Below are positions 32,791-42,599 of a stretch of 64,000 nt of DNA, piece by piece; within the stretch, counting starts at the first letter, position 1; each line of letters starts with the position of its first letter. The stretch is from Thermohalobaculum sp039815685. GTDB taxonomy: Bacteria; Pseudomonadota; Alphaproteobacteria; Rhodobacterales; Rhodobacteraceae. The notes beneath the pieces are model-generated. The model was not told the DNA's origin. It did no database searches and saw only the letters and a list, made by a program, of their open reading frames with translations. A program made the translations under genes and the position numbers. Where the stretch lies: contig JBCBYV010000003.1 of NCBI GenBank assembly GCA_039815685.1, forward strand, positions 62,001 through 126,000. Reading direction: 5' to 3'.

Positions 32791-34854
32791 TCAGATGCCC
32801 CACTGCACCTGCCGCTCGTTGGAGGCGATCACCCGCTCGTAGCGGCCCATTGCCCAGAGCGGGAAGAACGCCGCGTAGCCATGATATTTGAGGTAGAAGA
32901 CCTTAGGAAAACCGGTGCCGGTGAAATGCGGCTCGTGCCAGCGTGCACCGCCTTCCTCACGCGGCGCCTGGGCCAGCCAGTCGATGCCGCGCTTCACCGC
33001 CGGGCTCTCCGTCTCCCCGGCCGACATAAGGCCCAGCACGGCCCAAGCGGTCTGGGAGGGTGTCGAGGGCTGGTTGAAGCCCCGGCCCTGATCCTCATAG
33101 CTCTCGAGGCTCTCGCCCCAGCCACCATCCTCGTGCTGCACCGATTTCAACCAGTCGACGGCGCGGCGGATATAGGGCTGGCGCATGTCGACGCCGGCGC
33201 CATTCAGCGCCACGAGCGCGGACCAGGTGCCGTAGATGTAGTTCGCACCCCAGCGGCCATACCAGGAGCCGTCGGTTTCCTGCTCGGCCTTGATGAACTC
33301 GATGCCGCGCCGAATGCTGTCGGTGTAGCGGACCGGGTCCACCTGGGCGAGGCAGCCGACACAGCGCGCACTCACATCCACCGTCGGCGGATCGAGCAGG
33401 GCGCCGTGGTCGGCGAAGGGGATCGAGTTCAGGTAGTAATGCTCGTTCTCCGGATCGAACGCGCCCCAGCCGCCCGTCCGGCTCTGCATGCCTTCAAGCC
33501 ACTCGCAACCCCGGTCGATATTCTCGGCATAGCGCTCGGGGTCCGCGCGGTGCATCGCCATGACGACGACGGCGCTGTCGTCGACATCTGGATAGTCGGG
33601 GTTCTCGTACTGAAACGCCCAGCCGCCTGGGCGGAGGCCGGGGCGTCGCACGGCCCAGTCGCCCACATGGTCGAGCACCTGCTTCGAGGCCAGCCAGTCG
33701 AGCATACCGATGAGGCGCGGATCGTCGCGCTCCCCGGTCTCGAGGAAGGCGTGTGCTGCGAGCGAGCTGTCCCAGACGGGCGAGACGCAGGGCTGGAAGT
33801 AGATCTGCTCCCCACGCTCGATCATCAGCCGCTCGACCGCGTCGCGCGCCGTGATCATCTCCGGGCTGTCATCGGCATAACCGAGCACGCGAAGTGCCAT
33901 GACTGCGTTCGCCATGGCCGGATAGATCGCGCCGAGCCCGTCCTGACCGTTCAGGTGGCTGAGGGTGAATTCCTCGGCCTTGCGGATCGCGCGGTCGCGG
34001 GTGCCCTTGGGGAAGAACGGCTCGGCCGTCTGCAGCGCCTTGTCGAGGAGCAGGAACATCTCCCCGATGCGGCTGCCGGTGGGGTTGATCTGCCAGGTCC
34101 GCTGAAGCTCCGGCGCTACGACGAAAAGCTCGCGGATGTTCCGACCCGTCGGGTTCTCCGCCCGCGCCCGCTTGGCGTAGAGGATCAGAAGCGGCGTGAG
34201 GACCGTGCGTGACCAGTAGGCGATCTTCGACATGTGGAACGGGAACCATTCCGGCATGAGGATCGCCTCGACCGGGATGCATGGCATGCCGCGCCACGGG
34301 ATCTCGCGATAGAGCGCCATCATGATCCGGGTGAAGACATTGGCCTTGGCCGCCCCGCCTTGGCCGAGGATCCAGGCGCGCGCCTTTGCCATATGCGGCG
34401 CATCCACATCGTCGCCGATCAGCTTCAGCGCCCAGTAGCCCTTCACGCTTGCGGAGATGTTGCCCGAGCCTTCGTGGAAGAGCGGCCATGAGCCGTCCGG
34501 GTTCTGGATGCTGCGAATGTATTTCGCGATCCGCGCCTCGCGTGCGGCGTCCACTTCGCCGAGGAAATGCCGGAGGAGCACATACTCGGCCGGGATCGTG
34601 CAGTCGGCCTCGAGCTCGAAGACGATATGCCCGTCGTCCTTCTGCATGTCCCAGAGAAGCTGCGCCTGGTCGTCCAGCACCTTGCGGCGCTCATCGCGCG
34701 TCGGTCCGGGGTGCTCAGGCTCGACGCCCTTGTTCGCCGGCGCGTGGACACGCGGGAGATCGGCCTGCATGTCGGGAAAACTGTGCTCGAACACCGTGCC
34801 GTGCATGGTGGCTGTGCTTTCCAGACCGCCGGTGCTCCCGAACGTTCTTTTCAT
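32791..34854 (-). CDS. shc: Squalene-hopene cyclase
   Basis: A 687-residue class II triterpene cyclase turning squalene into hopene and hopanol at the cytoplasmic membrane face. The catalytic DXDD is DVDD at 423-426 within YPDVDDSAVVV. Repeated QW motifs are present (DGSWPLF, GGWGAFDPE, DGSWYGRWG, DGGWGESLE, SQTAWAV). Length matches bacterial Shc. The start MKRTFGSTGG is ten bases after the hpnE stop; the ribosome site is moderate (AGGCGG). Central gene of the hopanoid locus. Confidence 0.97.
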   Translation of the reverse strand: MKRTFGSTGGLESTATMHGTVFEHSFPDMQADLPRVHAPANKGVEPEHPGPTRDERRKVLDDQAQLLWDMQKDDGHIVFELEADCTIPAEYVLLRHFLGEVDAAREARIAKYIRSIQNPDGSWPLFHEGSGNISASVKGYWALKLIGDDVDAPHMAKARAWILGQGGAAKANVFTRIMMALYREIPWRGMPCIPVEAILMPEWFPFHMSKIAYWSRTVLTPLLILYAKRARAENPTGRNIRELFVVAPELQRTWQINPTGSRIGEMFLLLDKALQTAEPFFPKGTRDRAIRKAEEFTLSHLNGQDGLGAIYPAMANAVMALRVLGYADDSPEMITARDAVERLMIERGEQIYFQPCVSPVWDSSLAAHAFLETGERDDPRLIGMLDWLASKQVLDHVGDWAVRRPGLRPGGWAFQYENPDYPDVDDSAVVVMAMHRADPERYAENIDRGCEWLEGMQSRTGGWGAFDPENEHYYLNSIPFADHGALLDPPTVDVSARCVGCLAQVDPVRYTDSIRRGIEFIKAEQETDGSWYGRWGANYIYGTWSALVALNGAGVDMRQPYIRRAVDWLKSVQHEDGGWGESLESYEDQGRGFNQPSTPSQTAWAVLGLMSAGETESPAVKRGIDWLAQAPREEGGARWHEPHFTGTGFPKVFYLKYHGYAAFFPLWAMGRYERVIASNERQVQWGI

Positions 34855-34864
34855 GCCCGTCCGC

Positions 34865-36187
34865 CTACTCTCTGCCCACTGCCGCGGTCGTGGCGCCTGG
34901 GATCTGGCCCAAGGCAAGCTGCGCCGCAGTCTCTCCAGACAGAACCGCCCCTTCGATCGTTGCGGGGAGACCCGTGTCGGTTGAATCGCCCGCCAAGAAA
35001 ACATTCCTCAGCGGAGTGATTGGTTCCAGCCGCTTTGCCACACCCTTCGGCGACTGGTCAAAGGTTGCGCGCTTTTCGACGATGATCCGCCCTGAAGTGT
35101 GCTCTGTTTCGCCCAACGCAAGCGCTTTGCACGTTTCTGCCCAAAGTCTGCGCAGCAGCTCGTCGCGCGGTGTGGCCATGATGCCGAGGGCATCCGCCGC
35201 GCTCACAGTCACGCTAACCACATCGCCTCTCACGAAAATCCAGTGTGCGAGGCTTCCAAGAACGCCGGTGAGCGGGGGGCAGTGGGTGAGTGTTTTCGCG
35301 TCCTCCACGACGAAATGCGCATTCAGGATTGCGCTGTCGTCCCGTGGCGGCGTGACGCCCGGCAGGACGGTCGTGAGGCGGGCTGGAGGGAGCGCGAGTA
35401 TCACCGTGTCGTGAGGTCCGAGCGACATCCGGCCGTCGGAAGTGTCGAGCGCCAGGGCCGATCTCCGATCGCTCTCGATGCCGCGAAGGACGGTGTTGAA
35501 GGTGATCCCGGCGCCCAGGGATCTGAGTTTCTTGAGCGCGGGCGTCACCAGCGCATGGCCCAGACCTTGCGGCGCGAACAACGGGCGGGACGGGCCCGCG
35601 CCCTTCAGGAACGTCGCCTGCAGGACGCGCCAGAGGAGCCGGGCCTGCCCCTTCTCCGGTGTGGTGTTCAGCACGGCCAGCGTCAGAGGTTCCCAGAATG
35701 CGCGCCAGAGCGGCCCGCGCCCGCGCACGGCCTCGGCCACCGTGACGTGCGGTCCTGCGGTCGCGAGGCGCCAGCCGCCCAGATAGTCGATGACCCTTGT
35801 GCCCGGGACGCGGGATCGAGGGCTGAAGATCCACCACGGGATCGGTCCTTTGCTCAGGCGCAGGGTGAAGCGCGCGCCGTTCTCGATATCGACCATCGGA
35901 AAAGCCGCCTCTCCGGGCACGAGCGCGTCGGGCGCCCCCGCGCGGGTAAGATAGCGCTGGACGGCCTCGTTGCCCGAGAGGATCAGGTGGCTGCCGTTGT
36001 CGATGACCCGGTCGAGGCGCGCATCGTGGAAGCTTCGGCAGCGGCCACCGGCATGGCCCGCGGCCTCCCAGATCGAAACTTGACGACCGGAGCCGGCCGC
36101 GACGAGCGCCGCCGAGAGGCCGGCAAGACCCGCGCCCACGACATGCACGCGACCCTCGGCAGAGCTGCCTGCGCTGCCATCAGCCAT
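34865..36187 (-). CDS. hpnE: Hydroxysqualene dehydroxylase (HpnE)
   Basis: A 440-residue FAD-dependent amine-oxidase/desaturase-type enzyme that reduces hydroxysqualene to squalene. Rossmann motif VHVVGAGLAGLSAALVAAGS (14-33), then IWEAAGHAGGRCRSF. The C-terminal FAD motif is FLAGDSTDTGLPATIEGAVLS. The order hpnC-hpnD-hpnE confirms the call over other carotenoid-desaturase relatives. The gap to hpnD is five bases, so it is one operon. Confidence 0.93.
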   Translation of the reverse strand: MADGSAGSSAEGRVHVVGAGLAGLSAALVAAGSGRQVSIWEAAGHAGGRCRSFHDARLDRVIDNGSHLILSGNEAVQRYLTRAGAPDALVPGEAAFPMVDIENGARFTLRLSKGPIPWWIFSPRSRVPGTRVIDYLGGWRLATAGPHVTVAEAVRGRGPLWRAFWEPLTLAVLNTTPEKGQARLLWRVLQATFLKGAGPSRPLFAPQGLGHALVTPALKKLRSLGAGITFNTVLRGIESDRRSALALDTSDGRMSLGPHDTVILALPPARLTTVLPGVTPPRDDSAILNAHFVVEDAKTLTHCPPLTGVLGSLAHWIFVRGDVVSVTVSAADALGIMATPRDELLRRLWAETCKALALGETEHTSGRIIVEKRATFDQSPKGVAKRLEPITPLRNVFLAGDSTDTGLPATIEGAVLSGETAAQLALGQIPGATTAAVGRE

Positions 36188-36192
36188 CGTGG

Positions 36193-37110
36193 TCAGCCAT
36201 GGGCCGGCCTCAGCGCTGCGGGGTGCAGGACGGCAGTCAGCGCAGCCTTCAGCTTCTGGCCCTTGCTGAGCCGGAGCCTCGGCCCCGGCGCGAAGCGGCG
36301 TTGCTCGAGGCCGTTCAGCACGCGCTCATAGACCCCCATCATCATGAGCGCCGGCGTGAGTGCCAGCCGGCCGTGGCCTGGAATGGCGGAGCGGGCGGTG
36401 TCGAACTCTGCGCGGGCGAGGCGCGCGAGCTCCGCTGAGAGGGCAGGGAGCGCGGGGTGACGCGCCGCCGCGGTTGGCTCCGGTGGGATGCCATAGCGAT
36501 CGAGGAACTCGCGCGGCAGATAGAGCCTGCCGATCGCGGCGTCCTCTTCCACATCGCGCAGGATGTTGGTGAGCTGCAGCGCATCGGCCAGAGCCAGCGC
36601 AAAACGCTCCGACAATGCGCCCTGCCACGCCCCGAAATTGCGCATCGAGAGCATGCCGATGGTGCCCGCGACCCGTCGGGTATAGGCGCGGAGGCGGGTC
36701 ATGGGAGGCGCGACCACCGGTCCTTCTGCATCCATCTCCATGCCTTCGATGAGCAGCAGAAACTCGCGCTCCGGCAGGGCGTAATCCTCCACCGGGCGGG
36801 CAAGGGCGAGGCCGATGACCGAGCGCGGACGACCCGCGTAGAGTGCCCCGATCTCCTCGCGCCAGAGCGCCAGAAGCCGGCGGCGTTCGCCGAGCGGCAT
36901 CTCCTCATCCGCGATATCGTCAACGACGCGTGCGAAGGCGTAGAGGGCCCACATTGCCTCCCGACGTGGCTTCGGCAGGGCGCGCATGCCGGGGCCGAAG
37001 GAGGAGCCTGCAGCCTTGGTGATGGCCGCGACTGCCGCTGCCGGATCCGCGTTCCCGGCCGGCAATGGGGCAAGACGCTCGGTGAGCGCCATCTGTGCGC
37101 CGTCCGCCAT
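36193..37110 (-). CDS. hpnD: Presqualene diphosphate synthase (HpnD)
   Basis: A 305-residue squalene/phytoene synthase family enzyme joining two farnesyl diphosphates into presqualene diphosphate. First metal motif FARVVDDIADEE (about 59-70), second LTNILRDVEEDAAIGRLYLP (about 190-209). The YAFARVVDDIAD form is typical of HpnD. It follows hpnC after three bases and precedes hpnE after five. The start MADGAQMALTERL may actually be the second Met (residue 7). Confidence 0.93.
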   Translation of the reverse strand: MADGAQMALTERLAPLPAGNADPAAAVAAITKAAGSSFGPGMRALPKPRREAMWALYAFARVVDDIADEEMPLGERRRLLALWREEIGALYAGRPRSVIGLALARPVEDYALPEREFLLLIEGMEMDAEGPVVAPPMTRLRAYTRRVAGTIGMLSMRNFGAWQGALSERFALALADALQLTNILRDVEEDAAIGRLYLPREFLDRYGIPPEPTAAARHPALPALSAELARLARAEFDTARSAIPGHGRLALTPALMMMGVYERVLNGLEQRRFAPGPRLRLSKGQKLKAALTAVLHPAALRPAHG

Positions 37111-37113
37111 CGC

Positions 37114-38046
37114 TCACGCCTCCCGCGGGCGGCGATGCGTGAGGACGCGCCACAGGCCCGCGCAGAGGCCCGCGAGAAGATCGTTTCGGTGATGCTTCAC
37201 ACGGCCGGCGAGCGGGTCCTCGCGTCCGAGGCGAGCATGCAGGCGTTCGGCAAGGCGCTGGATCACCGCGATCTCCGCGGCCATGCGGCGGCTCCGGGTC
37301 TGGTCGGCGAGGTGCCGGCTGCGCTGGAGCAGGACGGCGCAGCCGTCCAAGCATCGGTCGATCACTCGGCGAAGGCCGGGGCTTGAGGCCTCAGCGGTCA
37401 GCGCCGGCTCGTCGACACCCTCTGCCGTAAGCCAGTCCTGCGGCAGGTACACCCGGTCGAGCCGCGTCTTGTCGATCGCGATATCCTGCAGGTGGTTGAG
37501 GATCTGGAGCGCATCGCAGAGCGCGTCCGACGCAGGTGCCGTGCGCGGGCTTTCCCCATGGAGTTGCAGCAGAAACCGGCCAACCGGACGGGCGGAGTTC
37601 GCACAGTAACCTATCAGCTCGTCCCAATCGGCGTAGCGCGCCTTGAGCGCATCCTGCCGAAACGCGATCAGTAGATCGGTCGCACAGCTCATCTCGACGC
37701 CGGTCTCGCGGAGCATGTGGCCGAGGCGTGTTGCCATCGCCGGCCCATGCGGCGCATCGGGCGCCAGTGCTGCCTCGCAGGCGTCGAGCCTCCGGATCTT
37801 CTCCCGCGGCGCGAGCGTGGCGTCGTCGGCGATATCGTCCGTGCCGCGGGCGAAGGCATAATAGGCCATGACCGCGGGACGATGCTTCTTGGCGATGAGG
37901 AAAGAGCCCACCGGAAAGTTCTCGTCACCGGCACCCTTGCCCGATGGCGCCTCGATTGGAGCCTCGATCGGGCCGGTCGCGGTGCCGCCGTCGCTCTCCG
38001 CCGCCATTCCGGTCTCGCCTGTCATCGCCATGGTCTTGGACGCCAT
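37114..38046 (-). CDS. hpnC: Hydroxysqualene synthase (HpnC)
   Basis: A squalene/phytoene synthase family protein that converts presqualene diphosphate to hydroxysqualene. Motifs: ENFPVGSFLIAKKHRPAV, FARGTDDIADD (first metal site), LNHLQDIAIDKTRLDRVYLP (second site). About 310 residues from the chosen start at 38046. The open frame extends to an ATG at 38154, nearly touching the divergent hpnB start; starts at 38025 and 38007 are also possible. None has a clear ribosome site. I prefer an internal start because it leaves room for a divergent promoter. Confidence 0.9.
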   Translation of the reverse strand: MASKTMAMTGETGMAAESDGGTATGPIEAPIEAPSGKGAGDENFPVGSFLIAKKHRPAVMAYYAFARGTDDIADDATLAPREKIRRLDACEAALAPDAPHGPAMATRLGHMLRETGVEMSCATDLLIAFRQDALKARYADWDELIGYCANSARPVGRFLLQLHGESPRTAPASDALCDALQILNHLQDIAIDKTRLDRVYLPQDWLTAEGVDEPALTAEASSPGLRRVIDRCLDGCAVLLQRSRHLADQTRSRRMAAEIAVIQRLAERLHARLGREDPLAGRVKHHRNDLLAGLCAGLWRVLTHRRPREA

Positions 38047-38156
38047 CTGCCGCACTGCAGCGGACCATAGGGCGCCGCCGCGCGCCTTGTCCATCGGCGA
38101 GGTGCAGGCGCATGCCTGTGGTTGCCGCGGCGCGGAGTGACGGCTACCGCTCATGC

Positions 38157-39350
38157 ATGTTCACTGCCGCACTCATCGCGCTCCTGGTCTGGGCGGTCAT
38201 GCTGATCGCTTGGCACGGCTTCTGGCGCGCCGATCAGCGCCTGCCCGAGGCGGTCCTCGGCGAAGCGGCGGCGCGGCCGGGAGTGGTCGCCGTGATCCCG
38301 GCCCGGAACGAAGCTGCGAGCATCGAGGCGGTGCTGCGGGCTCACGGCGCCACGGCCTATGAAGGAGCCTTCGCCGTCGTCATCGTCGACGACAATTCGG
38401 AGGATGGCACCGGAGGATTGGCGGAGGCCGCCGCGGAAGACACCGGCGCCGCGATCCACGTCCTGAAGGGCGCGCCGCTGCCTGAGGGCTGGTCGGGCAA
38501 GCTCTGGGCGCTGCATCAAGGGATCGCTGAAGCAGAGCGACTTTACCCTGACGCCACGTATCTGCTGCTCACGGACGCTGATATCGTGCACGCCGCGGGA
38601 ACACTTTCGCGGCTGGTGGCGCTGGCCGAGATGCGGGGGTTGGTCCTGGCCTCGCTCATGGCTCGACTGGCCGTCGGCGATGGTGGCTGGGGGCTCGGGC
38701 GATTGCTGGTCCCAGCCTACGTCTTCTTCTTCCAGAAGCTCTATCCCTTTGCCGCCGTCAACGACGCCGACCACAGTACTGCGGGCGCTGCGGGAGGTTG
38801 CATGCTCGTGCGTCGGGACGCGCTGAGGGCTATCGGTGGGATCGGCGCGATCCGGGGCGCGCTCATCGATGACTGCGCGCTCGCCAGAGCGCTCAAGGGG
38901 CCGAAAGGCGCGCGCCGGCCGATCTGGCTCGGCCTTGCATCAGATGAAGTGGTGTCGCTCAGGGACACGGGCGCGCTGAGGACGATCTGGGAGACCGTCG
39001 CACGGACGGCGTTTCCGCAGCTCCAGCGCTCCTGGTGGCTGCTTGCGGGATGCACGTTCGGCATGGGGCTCATCTATCTCGCCCCGCCGATCGCGACTGT
39101 GAGCGGTATCGGCAAGGGTCACCTCCCGCTCGCGCTTGCAGGCGCCGGGGGATGGCTGCTGATGGCGCTCGCCTTCTGGCCGACCCTTAGGCTCTACGGC
39201 GGACGCTGGTGGGAGGCGCTGGCGCTACCCGTCGCAGCGGTCATCTACATGGTCATGACCCTCGACAGCGCCAGGCGGGATTTGTTGGGAAAGGCGTCGC
39301 CCTGGAAGGGGCGCACATACTCCGCAATCAATCGCACAGCGAACCGCTGA
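38157..39350 (+). CDS. hpnB: Hopanoid-associated glycosyltransferase (HpnB)
   Basis: A 397-residue membrane-linked GT2-type protein. An N-terminal helix (MFTAALIALLVWAVMLIAWH) is followed by GFWRADQRLPEAVLG, a HpnB signature. The GT-A domain has VVAVIPARNEAASIEAVLRA, VVIVDDNSEDGT and LLLTDADIVHA as DxD. Three C-terminal hydrophobic segments complete it. Its biochemical role in hopanoid synthesis is not settled. A start at 38112 (MPVVAAARSDG) is possible. Divergent from hpnC, convergent with hpnA (26-bp gap). Confidence 0.9.
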   Translation: MFTAALIALLVWAVMLIAWHGFWRADQRLPEAVLGEAAARPGVVAVIPARNEAASIEAVLRAHGATAYEGAFAVVIVDDNSEDGTGGLAEAAAEDTGAAIHVLKGAPLPEGWSGKLWALHQGIAEAERLYPDATYLLLTDADIVHAAGTLSRLVALAEMRGLVLASLMARLAVGDGGWGLGRLLVPAYVFFFQKLYPFAAVNDADHSTAGAAGGCMLVRRDALRAIGGIGAIRGALIDDCALARALKGPKGARRPIWLGLASDEVVSLRDTGALRTIWETVARTAFPQLQRSWWLLAGCTFGMGLIYLAPPIATVSGIGKGHLPLALAGAGGWLLMALAFWPTLRLYGGRWWEALALPVAAVIYMVMTLDSARRDLLGKASPWKGRTYSAINRTANR

Positions 39351-39376
39351 TCGGCCGACGGAACAGCGACCGCCGG

Positions 39377-40387
39377 CTACGACGCTTTCGGCGGGGACAG
39401 CAGCCCTTGCGCAATGAACCAGTCGATGGCCGCCGCGACCGCCTCCTCGGCCGGTGGCGGGCGGAAGCCAAGGCGCATGCGCGCGTGCCCGGCATCGAGG
39501 CGGACGCGACGCCGCGCGAGACGCACTCCGGTAAGCGGTGCCTTGGGCGCGCGCCCGATGAGACCGCCCAGACGCTCCTCGACATGCGCGGCTGCGAGCG
39601 CGATGGCAAAGGGCACCGTGGCGCGCGGTTCCGAGCGCCGCATCCGCTTCGCGACGAGTTCAGCCAGGGCAGCGAAGGTGACACCTTCGCCGGAGAGCAA
39701 GAAGCGCTCGCCCGAAGCGCCCTTTTCCAGCGCGCTGACGACGCCGCGGGCGAGGGCGCGCACCTCGACGATGTCGATCTCGGTCTCGACAATGGCGGGC
39801 GTGGCGCCGCGGGCGAGGTCGAGGATCATGCGCGCGGGCGGCGTCATACTGCGGTCGCCCGGCCCGACGGGTGCGGAAGGCAGCACCGTCACGGCGTCGA
39901 GCCCGTTGCGCGCCTCCGTCTCGACGGCCAATTCCGCGCGGCGCTTGGAGGCAGGGTAGGGACCGAGCAAGGTCTCCGGGTCGTGCGCCTCCGCCTCCGT
40001 GAGCGTTGAGCCCGGCACGGTGCTCTCGGCGACGAGGGTGGTGTAGCTTGAGACATGGACCATCCGGATACCGGCCTTGCGGGCAGCCTCCGCGACGATG
40101 ACGGTGCCTTCGAAATTCACCGCATCATGAGCGCCCGGGCGCTCCGCCCAGAGCTGTGCTATCGCGGCGGCATGGATCACGGCATCCGCCTCGCCGCAGA
40201 GCCTCGCCATCAGCGCAACATCGGTGACCGTCCCCGCAGTCCGGAGGACATCGGCGGGCAGTCCGCCGCTCGCGGCTGCATCGAAGCGGAGATCGAGCGC
40301 ATGGACAGTGCGGCCCTCGGCCCGCAGTGCGTCGACCAGATGCCCACCCAGAAATCCGTTCGCGCCGGTGACGAGGACGGGCTTCAT
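39377..40387 (-). CDS. hpnA: Hopanoid-associated sugar epimerase (HpnA)
   Basis: A 336-residue extended short-chain dehydrogenase/epimerase. NAD(P) loop VTGANGFLGGHL (6-17), catalytic Tyr/Lys in GPYPASKRRAE (YxxxK), Ser in HVSSYTTL. HpnA is found in many hopanoid loci with no proven reaction. It is the last gene of a minus-strand run with the PON-like protein (10-bp gap), a sulfotransferase and an aminotransferase, unlike the usual hpnA-hpnB order. Confidence 0.9.
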   Translation of the reverse strand: MKPVLVTGANGFLGGHLVDALRAEGRTVHALDLRFDAAASGGLPADVLRTAGTVTDVALMARLCGEADAVIHAAAIAQLWAERPGAHDAVNFEGTVIVAEAARKAGIRMVHVSSYTTLVAESTVPGSTLTEAEAHDPETLLGPYPASKRRAELAVETEARNGLDAVTVLPSAPVGPGDRSMTPPARMILDLARGATPAIVETEIDIVEVRALARGVVSALEKGASGERFLLSGEGVTFAALAELVAKRMRRSEPRATVPFAIALAAAHVEERLGGLIGRAPKAPLTGVRLARRRVRLDAGHARMRLGFRPPPAEEAVAAAIDWFIAQGLLSPPKAS

Positions 40388-40397
40388 CGCGCCCCGC

Positions 40398-41414
40398 CTA
40401 ACGTCGGCACACCAGCAGGCCCTGCCCGTAGGCCGAGCCCGCGATCAGGGTGTTGCGGTGGTAGATGGCGCTCGTAGCGCCTGAGTAAACCTCGCCGAAG
40501 GGATCGTCGAAGAGCACCTCCTGCTGCCCGGTGTTAGGGGACCAGGCAACGATGCGGCTCGGCGCCGTGCTCGAATACTGCATTGTAAACAGCCAGTAGT
40601 CGAAGAGATCGGGATGCAGAGCCACGATCTGCGTCCCGTTCGGACCGGGGTTCAGATTGTCAGGCCCGCCGGAGAACTCGGTGACGGCACCAGTGCTGAG
40701 ATTGGTGACGCGGTTCGCGCGCGTCTCGGCCACCAGCACGCTGCCACCGTCAAGCGAGACACCGTTGGCCCAGGCTAGGCCCTCCGCCATCGGCTCCGCC
40801 TCGCCGAACCCGAGCGTCAAGACGGATCCGGTCGCAGCGCCGGGCATCAGGTCGGACATCGACCACTCGCAGCTCTCTCGATCGAGCGTGACCACGATCT
40901 CAGCGCCCCGCCAGGCGAGATCGTTGGCCCGGCAGGCTTGCGGGGCCTCCCATCGCCCACGCTCCACGAAGCCATCCGGGGTGAGCGAGCCCCAGGCCAC
41001 GATGGCGGTGTCGTCGCGCGGCTTGCGGTTGATGAGGGCGAGCCGGCTGCCGGAGCGGTCGACTGCGATGCCATGCGGGTGGAGCGTGCCGAAGGTCAGA
41101 TGCGTGCCCGGGACGGCGCGCGTGAAGACGTCGTCCTCCTCCAAAAGAAGTGAGATGGGCACCGTGTTGAGGCCCCGCGCCGGTGCCGATGTCAGATGGC
41201 GATTGTAGCTCGACAGCAGCAGCTCGCCGCCGGGCAGGAGGGCGATGTCCTCGATCCCGCTCATTGAGCGGTAGCGGGCGTCGGTGACCTCCACGACCCG
41301 GCATTGGTCGTGACTGAAGAGAGCAGCCTCTGGCGTCACCTCGTCCGATAGAAAGATGGCGACCAGGATGATTGCCGTGACCGGCACCACCATGACCACG
41401 ATCAGCCGGTTCAT
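40398..41414 (-). CDS. Paraoxonase-like six-bladed beta-propeller protein, membrane-anchored
   Basis: A 338-residue protein with an N-terminal signal anchor (LIVVMVVPVTAIILVAIFL, no cleavage motif seen), so the propeller should face the periplasm. GIEDIALLPGGELLLSS and LHPHGIAVDRSG match arylesterase/paraoxonase motifs; NDLAW and PNGTQIVALHPDL follow the calcium-site pattern. PON enzymes hydrolyse lactones and aryl esters; the natural substrate here is unknown. The start has GGGAGGCAATCTC and overlaps the sulfotransferase stop (ATGA), so it sits in the hpnA operon. Confidence 0.78.
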   Translation of the reverse strand: MNRLIVVMVVPVTAIILVAIFLSDEVTPEAALFSHDQCRVVEVTDARYRSMSGIEDIALLPGGELLLSSYNRHLTSAPARGLNTVPISLLLEEDDVFTRAVPGTHLTFGTLHPHGIAVDRSGSRLALINRKPRDDTAIVAWGSLTPDGFVERGRWEAPQACRANDLAWRGAEIVVTLDRESCEWSMSDLMPGAATGSVLTLGFGEAEPMAEGLAWANGVSLDGGSVLVAETRANRVTNLSTGAVTEFSGGPDNLNPGPNGTQIVALHPDLFDYWLFTMQYSSTAPSRIVAWSPNTGQQEVLFDDPFGEVYSGATSAIYHRNTLIAGSAYGQGLLVCRR

Positions 41415-42574
41415 GAGATTGCCTCCCTCGGCATGTCGTCGCTCCCCTTGCCGGGCAGCGGATAGCCCCAACGCTCGAACCAGGGGCCGAGCGCGCCCGC
41501 AACCTTGTCCGACACGGCCTTGTCCACGGGAAAGCGGTTCTTCTGGAAACTCCGCACCTCCGAGAGATGCGCCTCGAAGGCCGGAGCCGCGTCATCGAAA
41601 CCTTGAAGCTGCAGCGTGTCGTAGATCTGCGCGAGGGCGTTCATCGGGGCGTCGTCCAGATGCGCATAGGGCAGTTCGACGAAATCGGGCGCGGCCCAGC
41701 CCGCCGTCTGTTCGGCGAAGGCGCCCATCATCCGGTCGTAGACGCGCAGGATGGTCGCATCGATGTCGAGGGCATCGGGCACGTCCTGAAGTGCCATCAC
41801 CTCGAGCAGGCGGGCGTAGAAATTCCGCATCGAAAGAAAGACATCAACCGGGTTTCGGTGGATGTGGATGAACTTCGCGCCCGGGAACATCGCGCGCAGC
41901 ATGGCGGGGCGGGCGGTATAGACCGGGTTCTTGATCGCCAGCCGCTTGCCCTGATCCCGCGCGATCTTGGCCAGGAACGTGCGGAAGGCCGACTGCCAAC
42001 CCTCAATCTCCGCCTCGGTGCAGCCGTCGAAGAAGAGGCCGCGGTCGATAAGCCGGTCGAAATGCTTCGGGAAGTAGATGCCGTGATAGAAGGACAGGGT
42101 GGACATGTTCGCAATGGCGATCTCGTCCTCCTGCGGCGCCGTTGGCGTCACGGGGATCCGGTCGATCCAGCGCGTCTCCGGCAACTGACGTTCGAGGAAG
42201 GGGCGGAGGAGGCGCGCGAGCCCCAGCATGTCGTGCGGAAGGCCGACCGCGACGGGGGGCACGTAGCCCCAAGCGCCGGCGGCGAGCAGGTTGTAGAGAT
42301 GCGTGGTGCCCGACCGCCAGTGCCCAAGCACGAAGAGCGGGGCGCCGTCCTTGTCGGGGGCGGGCAGGTGGGCGAGGCTGCGCTCGAGCACCGTGGACGG
42401 CCAGCGCCCGGCGGCAGCGGCCCAGATCGCGCGCGCAGTCGACCTGTCATCCGCGGGTCCAGCCTCGCGAAAGATCGCCCTCAACGTGCTCAAATCGGCG
42501 CCGCTCAGCGGATGCGCCAACGCCCCGTCCCCCTTCGATCCGGTGCCCGGCGCCAAGCTACGCGGCGGCGGCAT
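41411..42574 (-). CDS. Sulfotransferase family protein in the hpnA operon
   Basis: A 387-residue PAPS-dependent sulfotransferase (Sulfotransfer_3 type). 5'-phosphosulfate loop VLGHWRSGTTHLYNLL, 3'-phosphate motif FIHIHRNPVDVFLSMRNFYA, and a long insert (YFPKHFDRLIDRGLFFDG) between them. It differs from the two sulfotransferases near 22 kb. The gene is coupled to the PON-like gene by a four-base overlap and follows the aminotransferase after 25 bp. A lipid or hopanoid acceptor is an inference from location only. Confidence 0.85.
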   Translation of the reverse strand: MPPPRSLAPGTGSKGDGALAHPLSGADLSTLRAIFREAGPADDRSTARAIWAAAAGRWPSTVLERSLAHLPAPDKDGAPLFVLGHWRSGTTHLYNLLAAGAWGYVPPVAVGLPHDMLGLARLLRPFLERQLPETRWIDRIPVTPTAPQEDEIAIANMSTLSFYHGIYFPKHFDRLIDRGLFFDGCTEAEIEGWQSAFRTFLAKIARDQGKRLAIKNPVYTARPAMLRAMFPGAKFIHIHRNPVDVFLSMRNFYARLLEVMALQDVPDALDIDATILRVYDRMMGAFAEQTAGWAAPDFVELPYAHLDDAPMNALAQIYDTLQLQGFDDAAPAFEAHLSEVRSFQKNRFPVDKAVSDKVAGALGPWFERWGYPLPGKGSDDMPREAIS

Positions 42575-42599
42575 GACAGGCAATTCCCGTTGTTTGCGT

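Noticed and set aside
32161..34212. 683-codon plus-strand frame
   Set aside because: Antisense to hpnG and squalene-hopene cyclase; low-complexity and without domains.
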